From contig JAKLLJ010000002.1 in the NCBI GenBank assembly GCA_023150215.1, positions 1 through 42,343 on the forward strand: a DNA stretch of 42,343 bases, in the 5' to 3' direction. The position numbers and the translations under genes are program-made. This stretch comes from Thauera sp. GTDB lineage: Bacteria; Pseudomonadota; Gammaproteobacteria; Burkholderiales; Rhodocyclaceae. Position 1 is the stretch's first letter, and each line of letters opens with the position of its first letter. Below the pieces are notes generated by a model. That model was not told the origin of the DNA and did no database searches. It was given only the letters and a program-made list of their open reading frames with translations. Of the stretch, positions 9,977 to 19,413 are shown piece after piece.

Positions 9977-10268
9977 GATCGGAATTCACCTGACGAAACG
10001 GGTTGGAGCGGGCGCATCGATGCCGCAATGCAGCATGACAAAAAACTTATTTCGCCCGCACGACGCGCCGCATTCTAGCACGGGCACGCGCTCCAGCCCC
10101 TGCCGGACACCTTGCCGCGCAGGGGGCTCCCCGAAGCAGGCGTCCCCGTCCCGGTCAGGCTGCCCGCTCGAGCGCAGGGCGCGCGGCTACATGAAAACCC
10201 CGGGCTGCGAGCGGGCGCACTTACGGTAAGCTGCGCGGTCCCCCTCTCCACCACGACAGATCCGCCCC
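9977..10268. other. Divergent intergenic region hemC/ppc
   Basis: This 292-base gap must hold the promoters of both hemC (minus) and ppc (plus). Visible elements are a short AT-rich island near 10034-10052 and a minus-strand TAGAAT (10072-10077) that could be a -10 for hemC. No credible -35 partner, operator palindrome or small ORF was found, and no strong promoter could be picked for ppc. Confidence 0.4.
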
Positions 10269-13031
10269 ATGCAACACGACAAGGACGCCCCTCTCCGCGA
10301 AGACATCCGCCTGCTCGGCCGCCTCCTCGGCGACACCGTGCGCGACCAGCAGGGCGAAGCCGTCTTCGGCCTCATCGAACGCATCCGCCAGAACTCGGTG
10401 CGCTTTCGCCGCGACGACGACATCGCCGCGCGCCGCGAACTCGAGGAGATCCTCGACGCTCTGTCGCGCGAGCAGACCATCCAGGTCGTGCGCGCCTTCA
10501 GCTACTTCTCGCACCTCGCCAACATCGCCGAGGACCAGCACCACATCCGGCGCTCGCGCGCGCACCTGATCGCCGGCTCGGCCGCGCGCGAGGGCAGCCT
10601 GGCCCATGCGATCGATCAGGCGCTGGCCGGTAACGGCGCGAACGCCGGTGATCTCGCCACATTCTTCGACACCGCCCTGGTCTCGCCGGTGCTGACCGCC
10701 CATCCGACCGAGGTGCAGAGAAAGAGCATCCTCAACTGCGAGACGGTGATCGCCCGCCTGCTCGACGAGCGCGACCGCATGCAGCTCACCCCCGAGGAGG
10801 AGGCCGCCAATCACGAGGCGCTGCGCCGCGCCGTGTTGACGCTGTGGCAGACGCGCATGCTGCGCACCGCCAAGCTGTCGGTGATCGACGAGGTCAACAA
10901 CGGCCTGTCTTATTTCGAGACCACCTTCCTGCGCGAGCTGCCGCGCCTCTATGCGAGCCTCGAGGACCGTCTCGCTGCAGCCGATCCGGCGCTCGGCACG
11001 CCCGAACTGGCCGCCTTCCTGCAGGTCGGCAACTGGATCGGCGGTGACCGCGACGGCAACCCCTTCGTGACTGCCGAGGTGCTCGACAAGGCGCTCGCCA
11101 TGCAATGCGCGGTGGCGCTCGGCTACTATCTCGACGAGTTGCACATCCTCGGCTCGCAGCTCTCGCTCGGCCTCGGCCTGGTATCGGCCTCGGACGCGCT
11201 GCTCGCGCTCGCAGCGCACTCGCCCGATCGCTCGCCGCACCGCAGCGACGAGCCCTACCGGCGTGCGATCTCGGGCATCTACGCCCGCCTCGCCGCCACC
11301 TATCGCGTGCTGCTCGGCCACGACCCGGTGCGGCATGCGGTCGCCGACGCCGCCCCCTATGCCGATGCCGGCGCCCTCGCCAACGATCTCGACACCCTGC
11401 ATCGCTCGCTTGCCGCCAATGGTTCCGCCGCACTCACCCGCGGCCGCTTGCGCCACCTGCGGCGCGCAGTCAGGGTGTTCGGCTTTCACCTCGCGCCGCT
11501 CGACCTGCGCCAGAACTCGGACGTGCATGAGCGCGTGGTCGCCGAGTTGCTCGAAGTCGCCCGCCCCGGCAGCGCCTACTCCACGCTCGACGAGGAGGCG
11601 CGCTGTGCGCTGCTGCTCGAGGAGCTCGCCACCGCGCGCCCGCTCGCCTCGCCCCACGTGCGCTATTCGGACGAGAGCGAGGGCGAGCTGGCGATCTTCC
11701 GCACCGCCCGTCACGCACACCTGCGCTACGGCAACGCGGCGATCCGCAACTGCATCATCTCCAAAACCGACGATGTCTCCGACCTGCTCGAACTCGCCGT
11801 GCTGCTCAAGGAGGCCGGCCTCCTGCGCCCGCTCGAGAACGCCCTCGACGTCAACATCGTGCCGCTGTTCGAGACCATCGGCGACCTGGAAAACGCCGCC
11901 GGGGTCATGGCACGCATCTTCTCCCTGCCCACCTACCGCAGCCTGCTCGAATCCCGTGCCCACACCCAGGAGGTGATGCTCGGCTATTCCGACAGCAACA
12001 AGGATGGCGGCTTCCTCACCTCGGGCTGGGCGCTTTACAAGGCCGAAGGCGAACTCGTCGCCACCTTCGCCCGCCACGGCGTGCGCCTGCGCCTGTTCCA
12101 CGGTCGCGGCGGCTCGGTCGGCCGCGGCGGCGGGCCGAGCTACCAGGCCATCCTCGCCCAGCCCGAGGGCGCGGTGCAAGGGCAGATCCGCCTTACCGAA
12201 CAGGGCGAAGTGATCGGCGCCAAGTACGGCAACCCCGAAGTCGGGCGGCGCAACCTCGAGGTCCTGGTCGCCGCCACGCTCGAGACCAGCCTGCGCCCGG
12301 CCAGCGCGAGCCCCACCCCGCAAGCCTTCCTCGACGCCATGCAAGCGCTCTCGGACGCGGCCTTCGCCGCCTACCGCGGTCTGGTCTACGAGACCGAGGG
12401 TTTCGAGCGCTACTTCTGGGAGTCGACCGTGATCAGCGAGATCGCGGCGCTCAACATCGGCTCGCGCCCGGCCTCGCGCAAGAAAAGCACCGCGATCGAG
12501 GACCTGCGCGCGATTCCATGGGTGTTCTCGTGGTCGCAATGCCGGGTGATGCTGCCGGGCTGGTACGGCTTTGGCAGCGCAGTGCGCGCCTTCCTCGCCG
12601 CACGCCCGGACGACGGCCTCACCTTGCTGCAGCGCATGAACCGCGAGTGGCCCTTCTTCCAGACCCTGCTGTCGAACATGGACATGGTGCTGTCCAAGAC
12701 CGACCTCGCGATCGCCAGCCGCTACGCCGCGCTGCTCAAGGACGTTGCCCTGCGCAATGCGATCTTCGCCCGCATCCGCGCCGAGCACCAAGCCACGCTC
12801 GACGCGGTGCTGCAGATCACCGGCCAGCACGAACTGCTCGACGGCAACCCGCTGCTCAAGCGCTCGATCCGCAACCGCTTCCCCTACCTCGACCCGCTCA
12901 ACCACGTGCAGGTCGAGCTGCTGCGCCGCCATCGCGAATTCGAGGCGGGGGACGGCAACGACGCGCGCATCCGCATCGGCATCCACATCTCGATCAATGG
13001 CATCGCCGCGGGGCTGCGCAACAGCGGCTGA
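10269..13031 (+). CDS. ppc: Phosphoenolpyruvate carboxylase
   Basis: PPC adds bicarbonate to phosphoenolpyruvate to form oxaloacetate, refilling the TCA cycle. The 920-residue protein is full length. It has the catalytic-histidine motif [13 protein letters not shown] near residues 140-152, [11 protein letters not shown], the [11 protein letters not shown] segment, and the glycine-rich [14 protein letters not shown] loop near 610-624. The C-terminus is RNSG, a slight variant of the usual NTG end. It sits on the opposite strand between two minus-strand operons and ends seven bases from the response regulator stop. No terminator fits in that gap. Confidence 0.97.
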   Translation: MQHDKDAPLREDIRLLGRLLGDTVRDQQGEAVFGLIERIRQNSVRFRRDDDIAARRELEEILDALSREQTIQVVRAFSYFSHLANIAEDQHHIRRSRAHLIAGSAAREGSLAHAIDQALAGNGANAGDLATFFDTALVSPVLTAHPTEVQRKSILNCETVIARLLDERDRMQLTPEEEAANHEALRRAVLTLWQTRMLRTAKLSVIDEVNNGLSYFETTFLRELPRLYASLEDRLAAADPALGTPELAAFLQVGNWIGGDRDGNPFVTAEVLDKALAMQCAVALGYYLDELHILGSQLSLGLGLVSASDALLALAAHSPDRSPHRSDEPYRRAISGIYARLAATYRVLLGHDPVRHAVADAAPYADAGALANDLDTLHRSLAANGSAALTRGRLRHLRRAVRVFGFHLAPLDLRQNSDVHERVVAELLEVARPGSAYSTLDEEARCALLLEELATARPLASPHVRYSDESEGELAIFRTARHAHLRYGNAAIRNCIISKTDDVSDLLELAVLLKEAGLLRPLENALDVNIVPLFETIGDLENAAGVMARIFSLPTYRSLLESRAHTQEVMLGYSDSNKDGGFLTSGWALYKAEGELVATFARHGVRLRLFHGRGGSVGRGGGPSYQAILAQPEGAVQGQIRLTEQGEVIGAKYGNPEVGRRNLEVLVAATLETSLRPASASPTPQAFLDAMQALSDAAFAAYRGLVYETEGFERYFWESTVISEIAALNIGSRPASRKKSTAIEDLRAIPWVFSWSQCRVMLPGWYGFGSAVRAFLAARPDDGLTLLQRMNREWPFFQTLLSNMDMVLSKTDLAIASRYAALLKDVALRNAIFARIRAEHQATLDAVLQITGQHELLDGNPLLKRSIRNRFPYLDPLNHVQVELLRRHREFEAGDGNDARIRIGIHISINGIAAGLRNSG

Positions 13032-13038
13032 GCCCGCT

Positions 13039-13827
13039 TCACAAGCCGAGCGCCTGCCGCACCGCCGGCCACTGCCGCCGGCTCACCGGCAAGCGCTCGG
13101 GGACGCCGCGCAGCAGCACGTCCCAGTGCGCCTCGCCATCGTGCTCGCCGCCCCGCTCCACGCCCTGCACCGCGGCACGCGCCACCAGGCAGTTGCGATG
13201 CAGGCGAAGGAAGCGCTGCGGGAACTCATGCTCGATCTGCACCAGTGATTCGTCGAGCACGAATTCGCGCGCAGCGGTGCGGGCGGTGACGTACTTGAGT
13301 TCGGCGCGCAGGTAGAGCACCTCGGCGACCGGCACGAGCAGGATGCGGCCGCGCTCGGCGACGCTGAAATGAACGCGCTCGGCGCCTGCAAGGGCAGCGA
13401 GCGCAGCGTCCGACGGCAGCGGGCGACGCGCGCGCAAGCGCTCGAGTGCAGCCTCGAGGCGCTGCGCGCGCACCGGTTTGAGCAGGTAATCCACCGCAGC
13501 GAGCTCGAAAGCCTGCACCGCGTACTGATCGTAGGCGGTGACGAAGATCACCGCCGGCGGTGCCGGCAGGCGGGCGAGGTGGCGGGCAAGCTCGATGCCG
13601 TCCATCACCGGCATGCGGATGTCGGCGAACACCACGTCGGCACCAGCGTCCTCCAGCAAACGCAACGCCTCGACGCCGTTTGCGGCCATGCCCACGATCG
13701 CGCACGGCTGCGCGGCCGCAATGTCGCCGAAGAGGTCGCGCAAGCGGCTGCGCGCCGGCGCCTCGTCATCGACGATCAACACGCGCAAGGGCTCGCCCCC
13801 TGCGCACGGCTCGCGCGCTGCGCTCAT
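13039..13827 (-). CDS. LytTR-family response regulator (AlgR-like)
   Basis: The first ~130 residues form a receiver domain (VLIVDDEAPARSRL at 17-30; phosphoacceptor Asp69 in VVFADIRMPVMDG; T/Y/K signatures in FVTAYDQYAVQAF and LLKPV). The C-terminal ~100 residues form a LytTR DNA-binding domain (about 150-262), with typical LHRNCLV. It overlaps the upstream kinase gene by four bases. Linkage to argH on one side and hemCD beyond ppc on the other matches the Pseudomonas argH-algZ-algR-hemCD locus, so AlgR is the closest named relative. Targets cannot be read from the sequence. Confidence 0.9.
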   Translation of the reverse strand: MSAAREPCAGGEPLRVLIVDDEAPARSRLRDLFGDIAAAQPCAIVGMAANGVEALRLLEDAGADVVFADIRMPVMDGIELARHLARLPAPPAVIFVTAYDQYAVQAFELAAVDYLLKPVRAQRLEAALERLRARRPLPSDAALAALAGAERVHFSVAERGRILLVPVAEVLYLRAELKYVTARTAAREFVLDESLVQIEHEFPQRFLRLHRNCLVARAAVQGVERGGEHDGEAHWDVLLRGVPERLPVSRRQWPAVRQALGL

Positions 13828-14867
13828 CGTGTCTCCGTATCGAAGGGCAGGCGGATCCGCACCCGGTAGCGCCCGCCCGACTCGTCGATCTCCAGCCTGG
13901 CCTCGAGATCATGGAACAGCATTAGCCGCTCGCGGATATTGTCCAGCGCGAGGCGGTTGCCGGCATGGTGCGTGCCGGTCGGGGAAACCGGGTTGTCGAC
14001 CTCGATCCGCAACTCGGCGCCTCGGCGGGCGATGCGCACCACCACCTCGCCCGCATCGGCCGCGGGCTCGATGCCGTGGTACACGGCATTCTCGAGCAGG
14101 GGCTGGAGCATCAGCGAGGGCACGCGGGCACGCAGCAGCGCTTCACGCGCGCCGTCGTCGTCGACCGCAGCGCCGGCAAACACCCAGCGCACGGCAAGGC
14201 GTTCGCCGAGACGCAGGCGCTCCAGGTCGACGTAGCGTTCGGCGAGTTCGACCTCCTCGGCGAGCGACACCCGCTCCCGCCCATCCTGCATCAGCGCGCG
14301 AAACAGGTCGGCGAGTTCTTCGAGCGCGCGCTCCGCGCGCCGCGGCTCGGAGCGGATCACGCCGAGCACGCCGTTGAGGCTGTTGAAGAAGAAATGCGGG
14401 CGAATGCGCGCGGTCAGCGCCATCAGCCGCGCCTCGGCAAGCGCAGGGGAGAGGCGCCGACTGCGCCAGTCGAAGTAGGCGAGGCACAGCGCGGTGGCCA
14501 GCCAGGCCCAGCCCAGCGGGCGCGCCAGCGCGGCGGTGGAAGGCGCAGCCAGCCACTCGCCCGCCACCGTGGCAAACGTCACCACCCCGAACACCGCGGC
14601 CTGTGCCGGCAGCGGCGACAGCCCGCGCATCGCGGGTGCGCCGAGGTAGAGCACCACCACCACCACCAGCAGCGCAAACTCCACCCGCCCGGCCATCAGC
14701 GCAAACTCGCCAGCAAGCCGGGGCAGCTCGTCCACGCGGATCGCGACGGTCAGCAGCGCAAGCAGATTCACTGCCAGCAGCACGCGCAGGATCACGCCCA
14801 GGTTGCGGAAGTCCGGCAAGCCGGACGCGGCGGGTCCGGCGGGCTTTTGCATTATACTTTCGACCAT
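13824..14867 (-). CDS. LytS/AlgZ-type membrane sensor histidine kinase
   Basis: The protein has 347 residues from the first start. A second ATG five codons later is equally possible. About four hydrophobic segments (roughly 25-45, 62-78, 88-108, 118-132) precede a His_kinase-type domain with the phosphorylatable histidine in [16 protein letters not shown] (His158). An ATPase domain follows, with [12 protein letters not shown] and [13 protein letters not shown]. The D-box reads VDNPV rather than the usual DNG, as in several members of this family. It is coupled to the LytTR regulator by an ATGA overlap and diverges from argH. The signal sensed is unknown. Confidence 0.9.
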   Translation of the reverse strand: MVESIMQKPAGPAASGLPDFRNLGVILRVLLAVNLLALLTVAIRVDELPRLAGEFALMAGRVEFALLVVVVVLYLGAPAMRGLSPLPAQAAVFGVVTFATVAGEWLAAPSTAALARPLGWAWLATALCLAYFDWRSRRLSPALAEARLMALTARIRPHFFFNSLNGVLGVIRSEPRRAERALEELADLFRALMQDGRERVSLAEEVELAERYVDLERLRLGERLAVRWVFAGAAVDDDGAREALLRARVPSLMLQPLLENAVYHGIEPAADAGEVVVRIARRGAELRIEVDNPVSPTGTHHAGNRLALDNIRERLMLFHDLEARLEIDESGGRYRVRIRLPFDTETR

Positions 14868-14937
14868 TCAACGCGTCGCCAGGGCGGCGCCATCTCCCGT
14901 GCCGGGCCGGCAGTTGCACGCCGGCCGCTTCGTTTTT
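14853..14937 (+). promoter_or_regulatory. argH leader: possible -10 box and GC-rich hairpin with T-run
   Basis: TATACT at 14853-14858 could be the -10 of argH, though no -35 is clear. Downstream, GGCCGGC (14905-14911) and GCCGGCC (14920-14926) form a perfect 7-bp hairpin. Six bases later comes TTTTT (14933-14937), ending 12 bases before the argH ATG. The layout resembles an intrinsic terminator or attenuator inside the leader. The six-base gap between stem and T-run makes it imperfect. Confidence 0.35.
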
Positions 14938-14949
14938 CACGCCCCCATT

Positions 14950-16395
14950 ATGACAGACACCACGACCTCCGCCGCCGGCGCCCCCGCATCCTCAGACACC
15001 CCTGCCAAGGCCTGGTCCGGACGCTTCTCCGAGCCCGTCTCCGAGCTCGTCAAGCGCTATACCGCCTCGGTGTTTTTCGATCAGCGCATGGCGGCACAGG
15101 ACATCCGCGGCTCGCTGGCGCACGCGAGGATGCTGGCCAGGCAGGGCATCATCGGCGCCCAGGACCTCGCCGACATCGAGCGCGGCATGGCCCAGGTCGC
15201 GACCGAGATCGAGCGTGGCGAGTTCATGTGGAACCTCGACGACGAGGACGTCCACCTCAACATCGAGAAGCGCCTCACCGCGCTCGTCGGCGACGCCGGC
15301 AAGCGCCTGCACACCGGGCGCAGCCGCAACGACCAGGTCGCCACCGACATCCGCCTGTGGCTGCGTGACGCGATCGACCAGATCCTCGCGCTGATCGCCG
15401 ACTTCCAGCGCAAGCTGCTCGACGTCGCCGAGGCCAACGCCGACACCCCAATGCCCGGCTTCACCCACCTGCAGGTCGCCCAGCCGGTGACTTTCGGCCA
15501 CCACCTGATGGCCTATTACGAGATGAGCCGACGCGACGCTGAGCGCTTTGCCGACTGCCGCCGTCGCGTCAACCGCCTGCCGCTCGGCGCGGCTGCGCTC
15601 GCCGGCACCAGCTACCCGATCGACCGCGAGTTCGTCGCTTCCGAGCTCGGCTTCGACGAGGTCTGCTTCAACTCGCTGGATGCGGTCAGCGATCGCGACT
15701 TCGCGATCGAGTTCTGCGCCGCCAGTGCGCTGCTGATGACCCACCTGTCACGCCTGTCCGAGGAGCTGATCCTGTGGATGAGCCCGCGCGTGGGCTTCAT
15801 CGACCTCGCCGACCGTTTCTGCACCGGCAGCTCGATCATGCCGCAGAAGAAGAACCCCGACGTGCCCGAGCTGGTGCGCGGCAAGACCGGCCGCGTCAAT
15901 GGCAGCCTGATCGCGCTGCTGACCCTGATGAAAGGCCAGCCGCTCGCCTACAACAAGGACAACCAGGAAGACAAGGAGCCGCTGTTCGACACCGCCGACA
16001 CGGTGATCGACACGCTGCGCATCTACGCCGACATGATCACCGGCATCAAGGTCAAGGCCGCGGCCATGCGCGGCGCGCTCAGCCAGGGCTACGCCACCGC
16101 CACCGACCTCGCCGACTACCTGGTCAAGAAGGGCCTGCCCTTCCGCGACGCGCACGAGGCGGTGGCGCTCGCAGTGCGTGCCGCTGACGTCAAGGGCTGC
16201 GACCTGCCGCAGTTTTCGCTCGACGAGCTGCGCATCGCCATGGCCCACGTGCCGGGCGCGGCCGAGCGCCTCGGCGACGACGTGTTCGGCGTGCTGACGG
16301 TCGAAGGTTCGCTCGCCTCGCGCAAGCACATCGGCGGCACCGCGCCCGAGCAGGTGCGCGCCGCGGTGGCCCGCGCCCGCGCCCGCCTGGTCTGA
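14950..16395 (+). CDS. argH: Argininosuccinate lyase
   Basis: ArgH splits argininosuccinate into arginine and fumarate, the last step of arginine synthesis. The start at 14950 gives 481 residues, normal length. The upstream in-frame extension would run through the neighbouring promoter region. Signatures are [14 protein letters not shown] at the N-terminus, [30 protein letters not shown], and the superfamily signature [12 protein letters not shown]. It diverges from the AlgZ/AlgR-like pair, and a Ser/Thr kinase gene follows 22 bases downstream. Confidence 0.97.
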   Translation: MTDTTTSAAGAPASSDTPAKAWSGRFSEPVSELVKRYTASVFFDQRMAAQDIRGSLAHARMLARQGIIGAQDLADIERGMAQVATEIERGEFMWNLDDEDVHLNIEKRLTALVGDAGKRLHTGRSRNDQVATDIRLWLRDAIDQILALIADFQRKLLDVAEANADTPMPGFTHLQVAQPVTFGHHLMAYYEMSRRDAERFADCRRRVNRLPLGAAALAGTSYPIDREFVASELGFDEVCFNSLDAVSDRDFAIEFCAASALLMTHLSRLSEELILWMSPRVGFIDLADRFCTGSSIMPQKKNPDVPELVRGKTGRVNGSLIALLTLMKGQPLAYNKDNQEDKEPLFDTADTVIDTLRIYADMITGIKVKAAAMRGALSQGYATATDLADYLVKKGLPFRDAHEAVALAVRAADVKGCDLPQFSLDELRIAMAHVPGAAERLGDDVFGVLTVEGSLASRKHIGGTAPEQVRAAVARARARLV

Positions 16396-16417
16396 GCCTG
16401 GCCGGGCAGGCGCGACC

Positions 16418-17713
16418 ATGGCCGCCGTAGCGGTGGAGCGCATCGGCAAGTACGAAGTGCGCCGCCCGATCGGCGTGGGCGCCACCAGCACGGTGCACCT
16501 CGCCTGGGACCCCTTCCGCCGCACCGAGGTCGCGATCAAGCGCCTGCGCCACGAGATCCTCGCCGATCCCAAGCGCGGGCGCCTGCTGCGCCAGCTCTTC
16601 CTCAACGAAGCCGCCTTCGCCGGCAAGCTGACCCACCCGCACATCGTGCGCATCCACGATGCGCTAGTCACCGACGAGGACGCCTGGCTGGTCATGGACC
16701 ACGTCCCGGGCGGCACCCTCGAGGACATCGCCAGCCCGGCGACGCTGGCGCCCTTCGAGCGCGTCATCGAGATCGTCTTCAAGGCCAGCCGCGCGCTCGA
16801 CTACGCCTTCCACCAGGGCGTCACTCACCGCGACATCAAACCGGCCAACATCCTGCTGATGGCGCCCGGGAGCAGCGACATCCGCATCTCGGACTTCGGC
16901 GCCGCGCTCCACACAGCGCGCGAAACCACACAGATCGCCGGCGTCGGCTCGCCTGCCTACATGTCACCGCAGCAGGTGCGCGAGGTGCCGCTCGACCACC
17001 GCACCGACATCTATTCGCTCGGCGTGGTGATGTTCCAGCTCCTCACCGGCCACTTGCCCTTCGAGCAGGAAAACAGCTACAGCCTGCTCTACAGCATCAC
17101 CCACGACACCCCGCCACCGCCCTCCGAGCTGCGCCCCGATGTCCCGGAGGCGCTGGACGCGATCGTGCGCCGCGCCACCGAGGGTGATATCGAGCACCGC
17201 TACCAGAGCTGGAGCGAGTTCTCGCACGACCTCGCACTCGCCTTCCGCAACCGCAGCCTGGCCGTTTCGGTCGAGCGCATCGGCGACACCGGCAAGTTCC
17301 AGGCGCTGCGCGCGATGCGTTTCTTCCGCCGCTTCGCCGACGCCGAGCTGTGGGAGGTGATCGGCCTGTCGCGCTTCGAGCGCGCCAGTACGGGCACCGT
17401 GATCATCAAGGAGGGCGAGCGTGGCGACGCGATCTGCTTCGTGCTCGAAGGCGAGGTGCGGGTCAGCAAGCACGGACGCCTGCTCGAGGTGCTCAACCCA
17501 GGCGACTGCTTCGGCGAGATCGCGGTTTTTTCCACCGTTGCCGGGGTGCGCTCGGCCTCGGTCGAAGCCGCCGCCGACACGGCGCTCGTCAGCATCCGCG
17601 CGCGCGCCCTCGAACGTGCCAGCGAAATCCTGCGCATGCATTTCTACCAGGCCTTTCTCGAGGTGCTGGCGACCCGCCTGTCGCAAGCCAGCGCCCGCAT
17701 CGCGAACCTATGA
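16418..17713 (+). CDS. Ser/Thr protein kinase with C-terminal cyclic nucleotide-binding domain
   Basis: Residues 10-275 are a eukaryotic-type protein kinase: glycine loop IGVGATSTVHLAW (18-30), Lys41 in VAIKRL, catalytic HRDIKPANILL (Asp139), DFG 159-161, and activation segment ending SPAYMSPQQ. Residues about 297-425 are a cNMP-binding domain with EGERGDAICFVLEGEV and the phosphate-binding cassette FGEIAVF...VRSAS. Glu367 and Arg378 are the expected ligand contacts. No membrane segment is visible, so the protein is probably cytosolic. It looks catalytically complete. cAMP or c-di-nucleotide control of the kinase is an inference. It lies 22 bases after argH and overlaps the next gene by four bases. 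Confidence 0.92.
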   Translation: MAAVAVERIGKYEVRRPIGVGATSTVHLAWDPFRRTEVAIKRLRHEILADPKRGRLLRQLFLNEAAFAGKLTHPHIVRIHDALVTDEDAWLVMDHVPGGTLEDIASPATLAPFERVIEIVFKASRALDYAFHQGVTHRDIKPANILLMAPGSSDIRISDFGAALHTARETTQIAGVGSPAYMSPQQVREVPLDHRTDIYSLGVVMFQLLTGHLPFEQENSYSLLYSITHDTPPPPSELRPDVPEALDAIVRRATEGDIEHRYQSWSEFSHDLALAFRNRSLAVSVERIGDTGKFQALRAMRFFRRFADAELWEVIGLSRFERASTGTVIIKEGERGDAICFVLEGEVRVSKHGRLLEVLNPGDCFGEIAVFSTVAGVRSASVEAAADTALVSIRARALERASEILRMHFYQAFLEVLATRLSQASARIANL

Positions 17714-18639
17714 CGCCTGCGCCCCCGCCCCCCGCTCTTCCCGCGCTTCCCGCCGTCGAGGACGCCCTGCGCGCCCGACTCGGCACCCGCGTGCGCATCA
17801 CCGCCTCACAGCCGGCAAGGGGTGGCGACATTCACACTGCGCTGTGCATCGACACCGCCGAGGGCACGCGCTTCTTCGTCAAGCTCGCCGCAGCCGCGCA
17901 GTTGCCGATGTTCGAGGCCGAGGCCGACGGCCTTGCCGCGATCGCCGCCAGCGCCAGCCTGCGCACGCCTGCGGTGATCGCCTGCGGCGCGTCCGAAGGG
18001 CATGCCTTCCTGATCCTCGAGCACCTGGACCTGCGCCCGCTCCAGTCAGCCGCCGACGGCGCACGCTTCGCCGAAGCGCTGGTCGCCCTGCACCGCGACA
18101 TCGACGAGCACTTCGGCTGGACGCGCGACAACTTCATCGGCCGCACGCCGCAAGCCAACGACCCGCGTGACAACTGGGCGCGCTTCGTCGTCGAGCAGCG
18201 CCTGCGTCCGCAGTTCGCGCTCGCGCGCAACCAAGGCGCCGACAACGCCCTGCTGCGCCAGGGCGAGTCCCTGTTCGAGCGTGTCCCGGCGCTTTTCCTC
18301 GACTACCGCCCGCAGCCCAGCCTGCTCCATGGCGACCTCTGGCACGGCAACGCCGCGCTGCTGGCCGATGGCACGCCGGTCGTGTTCGACCCCGCTGTCC
18401 ATCGCGGCGACCGCGAAGCCGATCTCGCGATGAGCGAGCTCTTCGGCGGCTTCCCCTCCACCTTCTACGCCGCCTACCGCAAGGCCTGGCCGCTGCACGA
18501 GGACTATGAGCAGCGCAAGCAGCTGTACAGCCTGTACCACGTGCTCAACCACCTGAACTTGTTCGGCAGAGCCTACCTGCGCGAGGCGCTGCGGCTGGCG
18601 ACACGACTGAACGAGACGCTGGGGCGAAAGCGGGAGTGA
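17710..18639 (+). CDS. Fructosamine/ketosamine-3-kinase family protein
   Basis: At 309 residues it matches the fructosamine-kinase family, aminoglycoside phosphotransferase-like enzymes that phosphorylate sugar amines on glycated proteins and so trigger deglycation. Visible features are the FFVKLAAAAQLPMFEAEADG lysine region, the LILEHLDL hinge, WTRDNFIG, the catalytic loop HGDLWHGN (about 207-214), and the metal-binding DPAVHRGDREADLAMSELFGGF. The ATG overlaps the kinase stop (ATGA), so the two are co-translated. Whether it acts on proteins or on small ribulosamines is not visible in sequence. Confidence 0.92.
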   Translation: MTPAPPPPALPALPAVEDALRARLGTRVRITASQPARGGDIHTALCIDTAEGTRFFVKLAAAAQLPMFEAEADGLAAIAASASLRTPAVIACGASEGHAFLILEHLDLRPLQSAADGARFAEALVALHRDIDEHFGWTRDNFIGRTPQANDPRDNWARFVVEQRLRPQFALARNQGADNALLRQGESLFERVPALFLDYRPQPSLLHGDLWHGNAALLADGTPVVFDPAVHRGDREADLAMSELFGGFPSTFYAAYRKAWPLHEDYEQRKQLYSLYHVLNHLNLFGRAYLREALRLATRLNETLGRKRE

Positions 18640-18846
18640 GGTCGCCCGCACGCCGTGTCAAGCGTCGGTTTTTTTTACATCGCGGTTTTTTAGGTGGCGG
18701 GTCCGATAAATCACCTCTTTCAAATCATGGCCTTGCACCTTTGACGTATAGCGGGCGTGATTTTTGCTACAGTTGACAGCAAGATGATCCGACGGCGATC
18801 CGCCGATGGATATAATTCTGGCAACAGCCAGCGATACGAGAGGTTC
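18640..18846 (+). promoter_or_regulatory. AT-rich leader of the HprK-like cassette
   Basis: This 207-base gap is noticeably more AT-rich than its surroundings. It begins with two T-runs (T8 at 18669-18676 and T6 at 18686-18691), each after a short GC stretch. They may terminate the kinase operon, though no strong stem precedes them. A perfect TATAAT at 18811-18816 lies 31 bases before the ATG of the next gene and is the best -10 candidate, but it has no matching -35 at 16-18 bases. TTGACA at 18773-18778 is 32 bases away, too far to pair with it. Confidence 0.4.
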
Positions 18847-19407
18847 ATGATGGACGCAACCCGAAACGACGAGACGGTGGAGCGACGCCGGCGCGTCCTC
18901 AAGGGCGCCGTCGGCGCGTCGACCGTCCTCACGCTCGGCTATGGTGGCAACGTGGCCGCGGCTTCGCTGGGGTGCGTCAACAAGGCGTATCTCGAGAGCA
19001 CCCCTCCGGGTGGAGCATCCCAGTTCCTGACCACCGATCCGGGCACCACGACGACCGACGCCAATTGGGCGTGGAGCAAGGTGGAGGTCTGGCGTTGCTC
19101 GGCACCCACCAGCACGGGGGCGACCACCGAGTTCGACGGATTCTCGCTCGACGGCAATTCGACCTGGTACGCGGTACCAGCTGCAGTGGGCCTGGAACCA
19201 ACGAAGGTCGATGGTGCGAGCAAGATCAGCGACCAGTCCGGTTATCCGAGATCTGCCTGGGTGCTGGCCTATTTCGACGAGAGCGGCAACCTTGTCGGCC
19301 GTTACCCCGACATCAGCGCGCGCACCTCGCAAAGAGTCCCGCTCGAGGGCTCCTGCCTCGCGTCGGTGAATCCCAACGCCACCACAGGCTTCACCTTCGG
19401 CGGCTGA
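18847..19407 (+). CDS. Tat-exported protein of unknown function in HprK-like cassette
   Basis: I do not recognise this 186-residue protein. The ATG at 18847 was chosen because AGAGG lies just upstream; a GTG at 18757 would only add an Arg-rich stretch. The N-terminus has a twin-arginine motif RRRRVLKG (13-20), a hydrophobic core GAVGASTVLTLGYG and a plausible cleavage at VAAA (36-39). The mature part is rich in Thr, Ser, Gly and Trp, has cysteines at 43, 84 and 170, and ends TGFTFGG. It is followed after six bases by the PqqD-like gene, so it may be the protein on which the cassette acts. That link is inference. Confidence 0.8.
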   Translation: MMDATRNDETVERRRRVLKGAVGASTVLTLGYGGNVAAASLGCVNKAYLESTPPGGASQFLTTDPGTTTTDANWAWSKVEVWRCSAPTSTGATTEFDGFSLDGNSTWYAVPAAVGLEPTKVDGASKISDQSGYPRSAWVLAYFDESGNLVGRYPDISARTSQRVPLEGSCLASVNPNATTGFTFGG

Positions 19408-19413
19408 GCGCGA

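Noticed and set aside
10221-12986. 921-codon open frame antisense to ppc
   Set aside because: It mirrors the ppc gene almost exactly; long antisense frames are expected at this GC content.
14847-14875. TTGAAT/TATAAT on the minus strand as promoter for the AlgZ-like kinase
   Set aside because: The spacer is only nine bases and the TATAAT lies at or inside the start of the kinase gene.
18773-18816. TTGACA ... TATAAT as a paired promoter for the cassette
   Set aside because: The boxes are 32 bases apart, about twice the workable spacing.
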